Below are positions 8,438 through 17,470 of a stretch of 34,128 bases of DNA, piece after piece. The stretch lies in the NCBI GenBank assembly GCA_934636825.1, contig CAKUBG010000028.1:1-34128 (forward strand), in the 5' to 3' direction. Every line of letters begins with the position of its first letter. The first letter of the stretch is position 1. The notes under the pieces are model-generated. The model saw nothing but the letters and a program-made list of their open reading frames with translations, was not told the DNA's origin and made no database searches. Both the position numbers and the translations under genes were made by a program. Source of the stretch: an uncultured bacterium. Lineage in GTDB: Bacteria; Vulcanimicrobiota; Xenobia; Xenobiales; Xenobiaceae.

Positions 8438-9868
8438 CTAAGATTTTACTATCCATTTACCTTTTTGCGGAGAGCCAACTCGTTCTAAACGCCCAAGATC
8501 GCGTAACTTTCTGATATAATACTTGACTGCATTAACGCTGATCCCGAGTTTTGCAGCAACTTCCGCTTGCGAAGCGCTCGGATTTTGCTGAAGTAAATTT
8601 ACAATTTTTTGTTCACTATCAATAGATTGAGTTTGGGTAACTTGGGTAGTAGCTTGGGTAACTTGGGTAGTAGCTTGGGTAACTTGGGTAGTAGCTTCAT
8701 CTAAAGGCACTATAATTCTAAAAATATCACCTTCAAAAAATTCTGGATCTTGGCCTGAATAATATTTACTATATCTGAATAGATTTCTAACGCCTGAACC
8801 AAGTTGATCGGCATAACCTATATTTCTGAAAAAAGCGGCAATTATAGGATTTTTAGGATTTGGCTCCAAATTATCCAAGGTTATAATAGCACTTTGCACA
8901 GCTCTACTAGCGTTTTCAACGTACATTTTATCTGACTCTATAATAAATTTAGCTTGATAAGAGCTAGTAAACTCCCTATGAATAAGAGTATTGGCCACAA
9001 TTTCGCGAGTAATTATATTACGCAAACTTTTCCTTTGATCTCCATCAAGAAAAAATTTGTCAGATAAATGTTTACGGCCAAATTCCATAAGTTGCTCATA
9101 GCTTTCGATTAGATTGGTTTTTATAATTTCTCTATCATCATAACGATCAATATTTACCCTTTTCAAGAGGGCATCTGTAACGTAAGTCGGCACAATGTCA
9201 GCGATGACATCATCTTTACCTAATAACATAACTGCTGCCAGATTTAAACCTTTTTCTCCAGTAGCGCGATCCATACTGTACAACCTTGAACTTTTCAAAA
9301 GCTCTTTGTCGGACATGCCCATCCAAGGATGTTGTTTATTGCTACTACTATTTGCTGCCATAAGGCGTAATTTAGGAAGTAAATCTAAGCGCAAATCAGC
9401 CATTTCAACGTAAGGGTATACCTTACGTTCAGTAAAGATGTTTTGCTTACGAATGTACATCTGCGCAATTTGAGATGTCGCACTTACTTTTATATCAGAA
9501 TCATCAATGCAATCATAAATTATACCCTTAAATTTATGTACCTCAGCGCTAGGCGGAACGTGTATATGGATAACAGTTTTACCATTACAATCAAGAATTT
9601 CAGGAGCTAAGTATACTGTTGGAATAAAATTGTTAGGGTTACTGATACGTTTGATAAAATTTTTTATAAGATCAGGTGCTGCTTTTTCAGAAACTCCACA
9701 AACTGTGCCGTCATCTAAAATGCCCAAAAAAATATCTCCGCCAAACCTGTTTAGAAATGAACAGACCGTTTCGTAAACATCATCTTCTATGCCGTTTCCG
9801 CAACGTTTAAATTCAACGGCAACTGTTTCGCCTATTTCTAATACTTGCTCAAGCTGGTCAGCATTCAT
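8438..9868 (-). CDS. AlbA_2/HATPase_c_4 ATP-binding protein with C-terminal winged helix
   Basis: A 476-residue putative DNA-binding regulator. Residues about 10-125 form the AlbA_2 (Schlafen AAA_4-like) domain (AVEFKRCGNG, then FGGDIFLGILDDG). The GHKL-type ATPase motif IVANTLIHREF (about 288-298) and the glycine loop ADQLGSGVRNLFRY follow. A linker with three tandem ATTQVTQ units (about 396-416) leads to a helix-turn-helix near the end (SASQAEVAAKLGISVNAVKYYIRKLR). Repeats of TQVT type between these domains are known in the family. An AAGGAGAG lies about 18 nt before the ATG, rather far. Its target is unknown, and it may simply be an accessory regulator beside ogt. Confidence 0.75.
   Translation of the reverse strand: MNADQLEQVLEIGETVAVEFKRCGNGIEDDVYETVCSFLNRFGGDIFLGILDDGTVCGVSEKAAPDLIKNFIKRISNPNNFIPTVYLAPEILDCNGKTVIHIHVPPSAEVHKFKGIIYDCIDDSDIKVSATSQIAQMYIRKQNIFTERKVYPYVEMADLRLDLLPKLRLMAANSSSNKQHPWMGMSDKELLKSSRLYSMDRATGEKGLNLAAVMLLGKDDVIADIVPTYVTDALLKRVNIDRYDDREIIKTNLIESYEQLMEFGRKHLSDKFFLDGDQRKSLRNIITREIVANTLIHREFTSSYQAKFIIESDKMYVENASRAVQSAIITLDNLEPNPKNPIIAAFFRNIGYADQLGSGVRNLFRYSKYYSGQDPEFFEGDIFRIIVPLDEATTQVTQATTQVTQATTQVTQTQSIDSEQKIVNLLQQNPSASQAEVAAKLGISVNAVKYYIRKLRDLGRLERVGSPQKGKWIVKS
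8632..8697. repeat. 21-bp tandem repeat inside the AlbA_2 gene
   Basis: The unit CTTGGGTAGTAGCTTGGGTAA occurs as two exact copies (8641-8661, 8662-8682) followed by a 15-bp partial copy and preceded by a diverged one. It encodes ATTQVTQ on the minus strand. The unit length is a multiple of three, so copy-number changes would lengthen the linker without shifting the frame. Confidence 0.85.
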
Positions 9869-10229
9869 TTTAATAAAAAAAATTCACTCTCCTTAAAAAG
9901 ATACTATTTATGGTACATAACAAAGAACTACACTTAGATTATACTCTAATATGTTCAGGAAATAAATAAGCCTCCGTTATCGACTATTCAGAGGCTATTT
10001 ACGTGTCGCATAATTTACGCAGCACTAATTGTTATAGATTTTTAAGAAAGAAAGGATGAGGTAAGTATATGCAGTTTTGTTACCCAGAATATAGCAAAAG
10101 CAAACTTTTTAGTCAATACTATTAGGGGCTTTTTTATTATTTTTAATATGTAAAACATTACAAAATAGAGTATTATAATATGTATATATTTATTTATGGT
10201 ATTATTTTGGGATATATTATATACCATTT
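9869..10229. other. Intergenic region between AlbA_2 gene and DUF4391 gene
   Basis: About 360 bp with no gene that I can support. At 9969-9999 an imperfect GCCTC/GAGGC hairpin, T-rich afterwards on the minus strand, may terminate the helicase-DUF4391 transcript. A TATAAT hexamer on the minus strand near 9940 is a possible -10 for the AlbA_2 gene, without a convincing -35. The rest is AT-rich and featureless. Confidence 0.4.
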
Positions 10230-10916
10230 TTATAAGTCGATAATTAAATGTTGTTTTTGCTCTTCCAATTCTTTTTTGCAAGCGAACAATCTATGCTTTT
10301 CTTTGGGCTGCTTCTCTTTGCGTATTTTCTGATTTAACTTGTCCATTTGTGCTTGTATAGATTCAAGCTGAGTTTGGACTTCGATATTTTCTTTTAAAGA
10401 GCGTAAAGTGTCGAAATAACTTAAAGCTGGCCCAGCTACTTGGCGTATAATGTTGGCATACAGTTCTTCTATAGAAGAAGCAGCCTTAAATTCTAATGGA
10501 GGCTCCGTTTCGGCTCGCCAGCCAGTTTCAAAGTAAGGGCCAACTTGAGAGACGTTACCTTCTTCATCAAATTCTTTATAAGCTATGATGGCTTGACGCC
10601 TATTTTGGTAGCGTAAGATAAATAAAATATAATAAGGCACAATTTTATCCAACTGTTGGAGAATATCTCTACACAACTCAGGTTCGGTCAACTCAAGCGC
10701 AAATACTTGTATTTCCCTAGTCTGTTGGCCTTGCTTTAAAAGTAAAGTATTGGCTGCCAATTTATTTAGCCAAAGTATATCTTTTATTTGTCGCTTAAAA
10801 GTTCTTTTTAAGCTCCTTTGCGCGGTAGACAAACTGTCATTAAACCGCTCGTACATTCCCTTAAATACATTAGCTTTTGTGGCAGCTAATTTTGTTTCTG
10901 GTGGAAAATTCCACAT
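10230..10916 (-). CDS. DUF4391 domain-containing protein
   Basis: A protein of about 228 residues of the DUF4391 family, which is commonly encoded beside SNF2-type helicases and type III modification genes. The N-terminus MWNFPPETKLAATKANVF fits the family start. A central mixed region contains LLKQGQQTREIQVFALEL and PYYILFILRYQNRRQAI, and the last 60 residues form a charged coiled coil (QLESIQAQMDKLNQKIRKEK). Two starts are possible: 10937, 3 nt after the helicase stop, and 10916, which has GAGGAG 9 nt upstream. I prefer the latter. Function is unknown; the tight spacing says it works with the helicase. Confidence 0.7.
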   Translation of the reverse strand: MWNFPPETKLAATKANVFKGMYERFNDSLSTAQRSLKRTFKRQIKDILWLNKLAANTLLLKQGQQTREIQVFALELTEPELCRDILQQLDKIVPYYILFILRYQNRRQAIIAYKEFDEEGNVSQVGPYFETGWRAETEPPLEFKAASSIEELYANIIRQVAGPALSYFDTLRSLKENIEVQTQLESIQAQMDKLNQKIRKEKQPKEKHRLFACKKELEEQKQHLIIDL

Positions 10917-10940
10917 ATTGCCAATCTCCTCTGCCATTTT

Positions 10941-13900
10941 TTATAGCTCCCTAACAGCAAAGAAACAAACTAACTCGAAATCTTCCAAACCATAAATATC
11001 CCCTTCTAAAGCTGAAGTACCGCCGGGACTAAATAAGCTATCTACATCTTCATCTTTTTTAGTATCGATAATAGATTTTATAGCTTTATTGAGCAATTTG
11101 GACATAGCTTTCATATTTTTGCCATTATCTGTTTCCGCATTAAACTTATCGCACAGTATTTTTATAGGCTCAGCTTTGCCGCGACAGAGTAAACGTACGT
11201 CGTCCAACAACTTCTTAGGATTGAGATAATTGCAAAGGATACGGCCATCTTTACCTACATAGATCATATAGAAAGGATGGATGCGGTTTTTGCCATTGAT
11301 GTTCATGTTGGGATTGATATTTTTCAGAATAAAGATGGCACCTTCGGGCAAATCTTGGTTAGCCGGCACTACAGCGTAAAGTCCCAAGGGCTTTTTATCT
11401 AAGTGTCCGTGTTTTTTTATATAATCGAGTAAGTCGAGACGAAATTCATTTAAGCCCAAGTTCATAATGGAAATTCCGCCTTCAGAATCTTCGTCAATAT
11501 CAATAACTTCATTTTGCAAACGTTGCAACTGACGCTTGCGATACTCTAAGTCGCCTTTTTCTTCGCTAATGGGATTATCATCACCCGTACTAACCATGAC
11601 GGTAAGTTTCATGCGATCTTTGACGCGATCTTCTAGATTGATATAGTCGTCTAAATTTACATCAGGCCAGAAATTGACAAGTTGAATGCACTCATTTCGG
11701 CTGCCAATACGATCTATACGTCCAAAGCGCTGAATAATGCGCACAGGATTCCAGTGAATATCATAATTGACTAAATAATCACAATCTTGCAAGTTTTGAC
11801 CTTCAGAAATGCAATCGGTAGCAATTAAAATATCAATATCATCTCGACTGCCAGGGAAGATCTTGTCTCTATCTTTAGAAATAGGTGAAAAATAGGTCAA
11901 AATATCGTTTAATTTAAACGCTTTGTTGCCTTCAATTTTGAGATTAGTCTTTTCCCGATCACCAGTAACGAGCGCAGTATTTAGGTTATATTTAGCTTTT
12001 ACATACTGACTAACATGATCGTAAAGATAACTAGCTGTATCGGAAAAAGCCGAAAAAACGATGATCTTCTTGTTGTCGACGTTGATAGGATGTTCAATTT
12101 TAGAAGAAATTAAATGCAATAATTCTTGCAATTTTGCATCATGTTCTGGAGTAATATTTTGTACCGCTTTAGCTACATCTTTTAGAATAGCTACGTCTTT
12201 TCGCAAACTAGCACGCCAAGTTATATAATCCATATCAGCAATAGCAATTTTTACCCTTTTACTTTCGGTGAAAAACTCTGTTTCTTCGTCGCTAATATCT
12301 AAATCTTCACTGTCGGTGTCGGAAAGCTCAAAAGTGTCAATTTCCTTACTAACAGCTTGGTGAATTAAACTTTCATTTTCATAATCGTCAATCTTTTTAA
12401 TTGTACTATCAATTAAAAGGATTATTTTTTCTAAAGTAATCTTGAAAGAATGGATAGAACTTTCCAAACGCTTCAGAAGGTTAGTAGCCATTAAACGAAT
12501 GACGCCATTATCGCGTCCTTCAAAGAATTTTAGCTTTTTATCATCAGATAATTTACTGCTTTGTTTGCGAGCTAGCTTCCTAATATACTCATCTTTTTTA
12601 GTTTTCAAAATATACTTAAAAGGCGTATAAATTTCTAAATTAAGATCCATAAGCTGTCCATAAATTTTGCTATAAGTAGCTGCTGAATTTAAGTTGCTTA
12701 TGTTGGTAAGAGGCGGACGCAAAGAAATGGGCCTATTTTTATGGGAGAAAATGCCTATTTCTGTTGTATTGTAATATTTAACAATATGCTTTCGTGAACG
12801 TGCGATAGTCAAGCTGTCTAAAAGCTCGAAAAAATCAAAGTCGAGTTTCTTCAATAAAGTATCAGTAGTGCGCTTTTCAATAGACAATCCGCTCCAATCT
12901 CTAAAAGCACTGCGAGCTTGGGTAAAAATATTGTTGATGCTTTTTGAGGTATTGAGCTTTTCATCTAATTTAGAAGAGTCGCCGCCATCATAAACTAAGG
13001 CTAGCTGGTTTTCTAAATCGCTAAAGTTGTTATTAACTGGAGTAGCCGAAAGCATCAGCACTTTAGTTTTAACACCATTGCGCAGAACTTTATTTATAAG
13101 TTTTTGGTAGCGATTTTCACCTTGGCGAGTACCTATACCGTTGCGAAAATTGTGTGATTCATCAATAACAACCAAGTCATAATTGCTCCAGTTGAAACGA
13201 GATAACTCAATGCCATTTGATTTACCATCTATTCTAGATAAATCAGTATGGAACAACACATCATAGTTGAGACGATCGCCGGAAATAGGATTATTAACGT
13301 AATTATCTTTATAGGTATTCCAGTTAGCAGCTAGCTTTTTAGGACAAAGCACAAGCACAGACTTATTGCGGCTTTCGTAATATTTGATAACAGCTAGAGC
13401 GGTAAAAGTTTTGCCTAAACCTACACTATCAGCCAAAATGCAGCCATTGTATTTTTCTATCTTGTTGATAATAGCCAGCACTGCATCTTTTTGGTAGTTA
13501 TAGAGTTTATTCCAAATTAAGCTATTTTTGAAACCTGTAGCTTCGTTGGGTAAATCATCTTCGGAAAGATCTTGCAAAAATTCGCTAAAAATATGGTAAA
13601 GCATGATAAAATAGATAAATTCAGGCGAATTTTCTTTGTAGGCGCAACTAAATTGGGCAATCATTTGAGCGGTAATATCTTTAGTTGCTGTTTTATCAGG
13701 CCAAATTTTATTAAAAATATCAATAGGGCGTCTAGTTTGAGTGGTTTGCTCAGTAAATACATTTATGAAAGTATACAAATCGTTACCACTTTCGCAACCT
13801 AGATCCACAGTAGTAAAGGCAGTAAAAGGTTGATACAGAATTTGAGAAAGATTGCCCTTATTGTCGTTAGATTCGATAAGTATAAAGCCTGGTATATTCT

Positions 13901-14261
13901 TTTTAGTTTGGTTTACCTTGAACTTAGCTTTTCTGTGTATCCAATTGGCACATTCTTGAGCTATAGCTTTTTGGTTCATTTCATTACGCAATTTAATTTC
14001 AAATTCTGTGCCATACAAATTGGGAATATAAAACTCTTTGCGGTTATCTTGATCAACTTCATAACCAATTTCATCAGGAGAAGTATAGATAAAGCGAAAC
14101 TCACTTACTTTTTCCAGTGGCTTTTTAAGTTCTCGGTAAGCATATATAGAAAAGTTAGTTGCCGCTATAGAAATTTTACTACCAGGAGTTATCCTCTTGA
14201 GTAAATCGTTATATAACGTATCGTCAATATTATTTATAATGTAACTAGTTGCCGAGTTCAT
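10941..14261 (-). CDS. PLD-domain SNF2/DEAD-type helicase
   Basis: A 1106-residue ATP-dependent nucleic acid helicase or translocase. The N-terminal 180 residues resemble a phospholipase-D-like domain. The SF2 motor follows: Walker A ADSVGLGKT (277-285), Walker B VVIDESHNF (D367-H370), motif III MLSATPVNN (405-410), and the C-terminal RecA lobe with ATDCISEGQNLQ and the motif VI arginine finger QRFGRIDRIG. A long C-terminal domain has no recognisable motif. Its start is 24 bp after the stop of the restriction-subunit fragment, and it is followed after 3 bp by DUF4391. Such helicases accompany type III-like mod/res genes in defence loci. It is intact here even though the restriction subunit is split. 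Confidence 0.85.
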   Translation of the reverse strand: MNSATSYIINNIDDTLYNDLLKRITPGSKISIAATNFSIYAYRELKKPLEKVSEFRFIYTSPDEIGYEVDQDNRKEFYIPNLYGTEFEIKLRNEMNQKAIAQECANWIHRKAKFKVNQTKKNIPGFILIESNDNKGNLSQILYQPFTAFTTVDLGCESGNDLYTFINVFTEQTTQTRRPIDIFNKIWPDKTATKDITAQMIAQFSCAYKENSPEFIYFIMLYHIFSEFLQDLSEDDLPNEATGFKNSLIWNKLYNYQKDAVLAIINKIEKYNGCILADSVGLGKTFTALAVIKYYESRNKSVLVLCPKKLAANWNTYKDNYVNNPISGDRLNYDVLFHTDLSRIDGKSNGIELSRFNWSNYDLVVIDESHNFRNGIGTRQGENRYQKLINKVLRNGVKTKVLMLSATPVNNNFSDLENQLALVYDGGDSSKLDEKLNTSKSINNIFTQARSAFRDWSGLSIEKRTTDTLLKKLDFDFFELLDSLTIARSRKHIVKYYNTTEIGIFSHKNRPISLRPPLTNISNLNSAATYSKIYGQLMDLNLEIYTPFKYILKTKKDEYIRKLARKQSSKLSDDKKLKFFEGRDNGVIRLMATNLLKRLESSIHSFKITLEKIILLIDSTIKKIDDYENESLIHQAVSKEIDTFELSDTDSEDLDISDEETEFFTESKRVKIAIADMDYITWRASLRKDVAILKDVAKAVQNITPEHDAKLQELLHLISSKIEHPINVDNKKIIVFSAFSDTASYLYDHVSQYVKAKYNLNTALVTGDREKTNLKIEGNKAFKLNDILTYFSPISKDRDKIFPGSRDDIDILIATDCISEGQNLQDCDYLVNYDIHWNPVRIIQRFGRIDRIGSRNECIQLVNFWPDVNLDDYINLEDRVKDRMKLTVMVSTGDDNPISEEKGDLEYRKRQLQRLQNEVIDIDEDSEGGISIMNLGLNEFRLDLLDYIKKHGHLDKKPLGLYAVVPANQDLPEGAIFILKNINPNMNINGKNRIHPFYMIYVGKDGRILCNYLNPKKLLDDVRLLCRGKAEPIKILCDKFNAETDNGKNMKAMSKLLNKAIKSIIDTKKDEDVDSLFSPGGTSALEGDIYGLEDFELVCFFAVREL

Positions 14262-14285
14262 TACTTACAACTTCCCTTTCCTACT

Positions 14286-15515
14286 CTATTGCATAACCTT
14301 ATCTAGTAAATCTTGGTAGTTACTGACTTGCTTGTAAATAACTAAACCGTTAGACAACTTGCTAAAAAGTTGCTCAGCGCAATTAAGCTTAGCTTTCTCA
14401 ATAGGCCTAAGTTGTAAACTCTCCAAGCTGCCTTTAGTTTCAGCTATAAAGTAGATATGTTTAGTAGCTCCTTCTTGGAAAACAATAGCCCAATCGGGAG
14501 AATAATTGCCTACTGGCGTGGGAATATAAAAGTCGCGCGGCAACTTAGCGTAAATGGAAACTTCATCAGCGTTGTCTAAGTCTTCAGCAAACTTGCGCTC
14601 TACGCTTTTTTTCTCGGTACCGTCTTCAGCTACATAGCTGGCCATACCATCGGTAAAAATATAATCTTGGATAGCTTTGGCAGCTTTATAGGCTTTATCC
14701 ATAGTGCGAATTTTCTCTTGAGTGAAAATATCGCTATTAAAAGTACAGTCCGTAGTGTTATAAGTAATATGATCGACAATTACTGAAGCTTTTTGCTCTT
14801 TGATAATTTTAATAGCTTTAGCAATAAATTCTTCGGGATTAGTCGCATATTTAGCAAATGTTTCAGGCTTAATAAGTTGCAAAATTTTACCAACTGTACG
14901 CCTTGTTAAAGTTGTATTTTCAACTATTTTACCTATTAAGTCATATTTTGCTTGGCCTGACTGTACAGTATTTACTATGGAAGTATGGTTCTTGGCAGCG
15001 TTAAAGCTGCTGCCTTCTTGCAACATATCAGCGCTAAGCGAGCTTTTTTGGCTGGCGTAAGTTACCGTATAGAGCAATTTACTAACATAAAGTTCAGCAT
15101 CAAGAGCTTTGACAGCTTTGTCTATAAGCTCTTGAGAATCGAAATTTACAGTATAAATATAACGGTGATTGATTGTATTCCAGAGAGTTTGGAACTCTTT
15201 TTTGTAAAAACGTTCGTTAAGGTCGTTCTCCTGAAGCTTAGGCTTATTGCCGTCTTCAGTCATTTCTTGCAACTTGCTTTCGTCAAAAATATCTTGGATA
15301 AGTTGTTGCACGCCTTCTTGCACAGGCTGCAACTCCTCTGGCCAAGGAGCTAAACACTCGGCAGCAGCTTCCTCGCGGTATTTTTCGGTAATGTTGTCTT
15401 CTTCATCAATGTAGTCATTTTTAAGCAAGTATTTGTATATTTTCTTAGCTTGCTTCTCATCCAGCTTAACTTTTTGCCCTCGCTCATTGGTAATAATTTT
15501 ACCCTCAAAGTAACC
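14286..15515 (-). pseudogene. res: Type III restriction subunit, detached C-terminal part
   Basis: This minus-strand frame carries the last about 409 codons of a type III restriction subunit, including IYKYLLKNDYIDEEDNIT, the shared region after the helicase core, and the PD-(D/E)xK nuclease domain (NYSPDWAIVF then IAETKG). It has no ATPase core and no proper start; the only candidate is an internal TTG at 15428. The homologous frame runs further upstream through GYFEGKIITNERG into the 17-bp inverted repeat at 15500-15516 and hits a TAG at 15537-15539. It is the missing end of the gene at 17471-19447, in opposite orientation. Downstream, the helicase starts 24 bp away. Confidence 0.88.
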
Positions 15516-15516
15516 A
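15500..15516 (-). repeat. Left inverted repeat of the invertible segment (IR-L)
   Basis: On the minus strand this reads TGGTTACTTTGAGGGTA, an exact 17-bp inverted copy of 19432-19448. The identity stops abruptly on both sides. It lies within the reading frame of the restriction C-terminal fragment (codons GYFEG) and ends 22 bp before the mod start codon. Confidence 0.95.
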
Positions 15517-15538
15517 TAAAAGGACGTGTAGCAAAGCT

Positions 15539-17467
15539 ATGGACAAGTTAAAGATGCGCAGTTTAGATGGTGTGGCTAAAAATATTGAGCTAATTGGCCG
15601 GCTTTTTCCCAATGCCATTACCGAAGTAAAACGCGGCGAAAAGCTGGAAAAAGCCATAGACTTTGACATTTTGCGTCAAGAATTATCTGATTCTATAGTT
15701 GAAGGTCGCGAAGAGCGTTACCAGTTTACTTGGCCAGACAAAAAGAAAGCCATTTTAGCTGCCAACGCGCCAATCAGTGCTGCCTTGCGTCCAATTGTGG
15801 CTGATGGCGTAGCTAAAGACGGCACTCCCGGCGGCTTTGATAGCGAGAACCTCTATATTGAAGGCGACAACCTGGAAGTGCTTAAGCTTTTGCGAGAGAC
15901 TTACTTAGGCAAAGTAAAAATGATCTATATCGATCCGCCTTACAATACTGGTAACGACTTTGTCTACGAAGACGATTTTTCCGCAAAGGCAGCCGACTAT
16001 TTAGAAAACAGCGGCCAATTCAATGAGTACGGCCAACGTATGGTAACAAACTTAAATACCAACGGTCGCTTCCATACCGATTGGCTCAATATGATTTACC
16101 CACGCTTAAAAGTAGCTCGAGATTTGCTGGCTGACGATGGAGTTATCTTTATTTCCATTGATGACAACGAACAAGAGAATTTAAAGAAAATTTGCGATGA
16201 AATTTTCGGTGAAAGTAACTTTGTTGGACAGTGGAATTGGATGAAAAGCAGTACTCCGCCAAATTTATCCAAGAAAATAAAGAAAAATATTGAGTATATT
16301 TTGTGCTATGAAAAGAAAATAAATGTCTCTGTGAGATATAAGGGTATAAAAAAGCAGAGCGGCAGCAATGGATTGCTAAATCAAACAAATAAAACTTCCA
16401 TATTGAGTTTTCCAGAAAAGAAAGTACAAACTGGTCTTAAAAACGGAATATATAGGGCTGGTATATATGGAACAAATAGCTATGAAATCGTTCTTTTAGA
16501 TGATGTTGAAGTAAAAGAAGGTTTATTTAATAATAAATTTAGGCTTCAGGCTAAATTTAAATGGAGCCAAAATAATTTAAATCAAGAAATACAAAGTGGA
16601 ACAAGAATCCATATACGTACAGATACTTTTTCTCCATCATACGAAAAATTGGAATATGAACCAGAAGTTCCACCCAATTTTATAAATAAAGATGTCGGTG
16701 TAAATACTACAGAACAAGCAGGAAAAGAATTAGCGTCGTTATTTGACGGCATAGCCATGTTTAGCTACCCTAAGCCGGTTGATTTAATTATGTATTTATC
16801 AAATTACTTATGCGATAAAGATTCCCTAGTTCTCGACTTTTTCTCTGGTTCAGCTACTACAGCTCATGCGGTTATGCAACTTAATGTTGAAGACAGCGGT
16901 CAGCGTAAATATATTATGGTGCAATTGCCTGAGCTTACTAGCGAAAATAGCGAAGCTTATAAAGCTGGTTATAAAAATATATGCGAAATTGGCAAAGAGC
17001 GCATCCGCCGAGCTGGGCGTAAAATTAAAGAAGAAGCTGGCCTTATGGCTCAAGACTTAGACTTTGGCTTCCGTTGCTTGCGTTTAGATAGTAGCAATAT
17101 GAAAGACGTATACTATAAGCCGGAAGATCTGGGCCAAATGGAATTAGATAAGCTAATCGATAACGTTAAAGAAGATCGCAGCGCTGAAGATTTGCTTTTC
17201 CAAGTTATGCTAGAACTTAGCTTGGAGCTTTCTTCGCCTATAGAAACTGTCGATATTGTCGGCCACAAAGTTTTTAAAGTTGACGGCAATTATTTAATCG
17301 CTTGCTTTGAACCTAATATTACTGAAGATGTAGTTACCGCTATTGCTAAAGAGAAGCCTTACTACGCTGTTTTGCGCGATAGCTCCCTTTTAAATGACAG
17401 CTTAGCTACCAATTTTGAGCAAATTTTCAAAGCTTACAGCCCCGCTACGATAACGAAAGTGCTTTAA
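15539..17467 (+). CDS. mod: Type III DNA adenine methyltransferase (Mod), beta class
   Basis: A 642-residue N6-adenine methyltransferase that reads the target sequence of a type III R-M system and protects or directs cleavage by Res. It opens with MDKLKMRSLDGVAKNIE, as is usual for the family. The catalytic motif IV is YIDPPYNTG (D132-Y135) and the SAM motif I is LDFFSGSATTAHAV (about 432-445), the beta-class order. Between them, about residues 235-400, lies the target-recognition region, clearly more AT-rich in DNA than the flanks. An AAAGGA lies 14 nt before the ATG. Only 22 bp separate the ATG from IR-L, so its promoter is outside the invertible segment. The stop is 3 bp before res. No simple-sequence phase tract was seen. 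Confidence 0.93.
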   Translation: MDKLKMRSLDGVAKNIELIGRLFPNAITEVKRGEKLEKAIDFDILRQELSDSIVEGREERYQFTWPDKKKAILAANAPISAALRPIVADGVAKDGTPGGFDSENLYIEGDNLEVLKLLRETYLGKVKMIYIDPPYNTGNDFVYEDDFSAKAADYLENSGQFNEYGQRMVTNLNTNGRFHTDWLNMIYPRLKVARDLLADDGVIFISIDDNEQENLKKICDEIFGESNFVGQWNWMKSSTPPNLSKKIKKNIEYILCYEKKINVSVRYKGIKKQSGSNGLLNQTNKTSILSFPEKKVQTGLKNGIYRAGIYGTNSYEIVLLDDVEVKEGLFNNKFRLQAKFKWSQNNLNQEIQSGTRIHIRTDTFSPSYEKLEYEPEVPPNFINKDVGVNTTEQAGKELASLFDGIAMFSYPKPVDLIMYLSNYLCDKDSLVLDFFSGSATTAHAVMQLNVEDSGQRKYIMVQLPELTSENSEAYKAGYKNICEIGKERIRRAGRKIKEEAGLMAQDLDFGFRCLRLDSSNMKDVYYKPEDLGQMELDKLIDNVKEDRSAEDLLFQVMLELSLELSSPIETVDIVGHKVFKVDGNYLIACFEPNITEDVVTAIAKEKPYYAVLRDSSLLNDSLATNFEQIFKAYSPATITKVL

Positions 17468-17470
17468 AAG

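Noticed and set aside
10042..10281. Small membrane-like protein on the minus strand
   Set aside because: Its upstream end lies in the DUF4391 coding region in another frame, the hydrophobic run follows from AT-rich intergenic DNA, and it has no SD.
13572..15353. Several plus-strand ORFs of 76-124 codons opposite the helicase and res fragment
   Set aside because: They are shadows of real coding sequence in another frame, with hydrophobic biased composition and no SD.
15539..17467. Simple-sequence phase variation of mod
   Set aside because: No homopolymer or short tandem repeat tract long enough was seen in mod or its leader.
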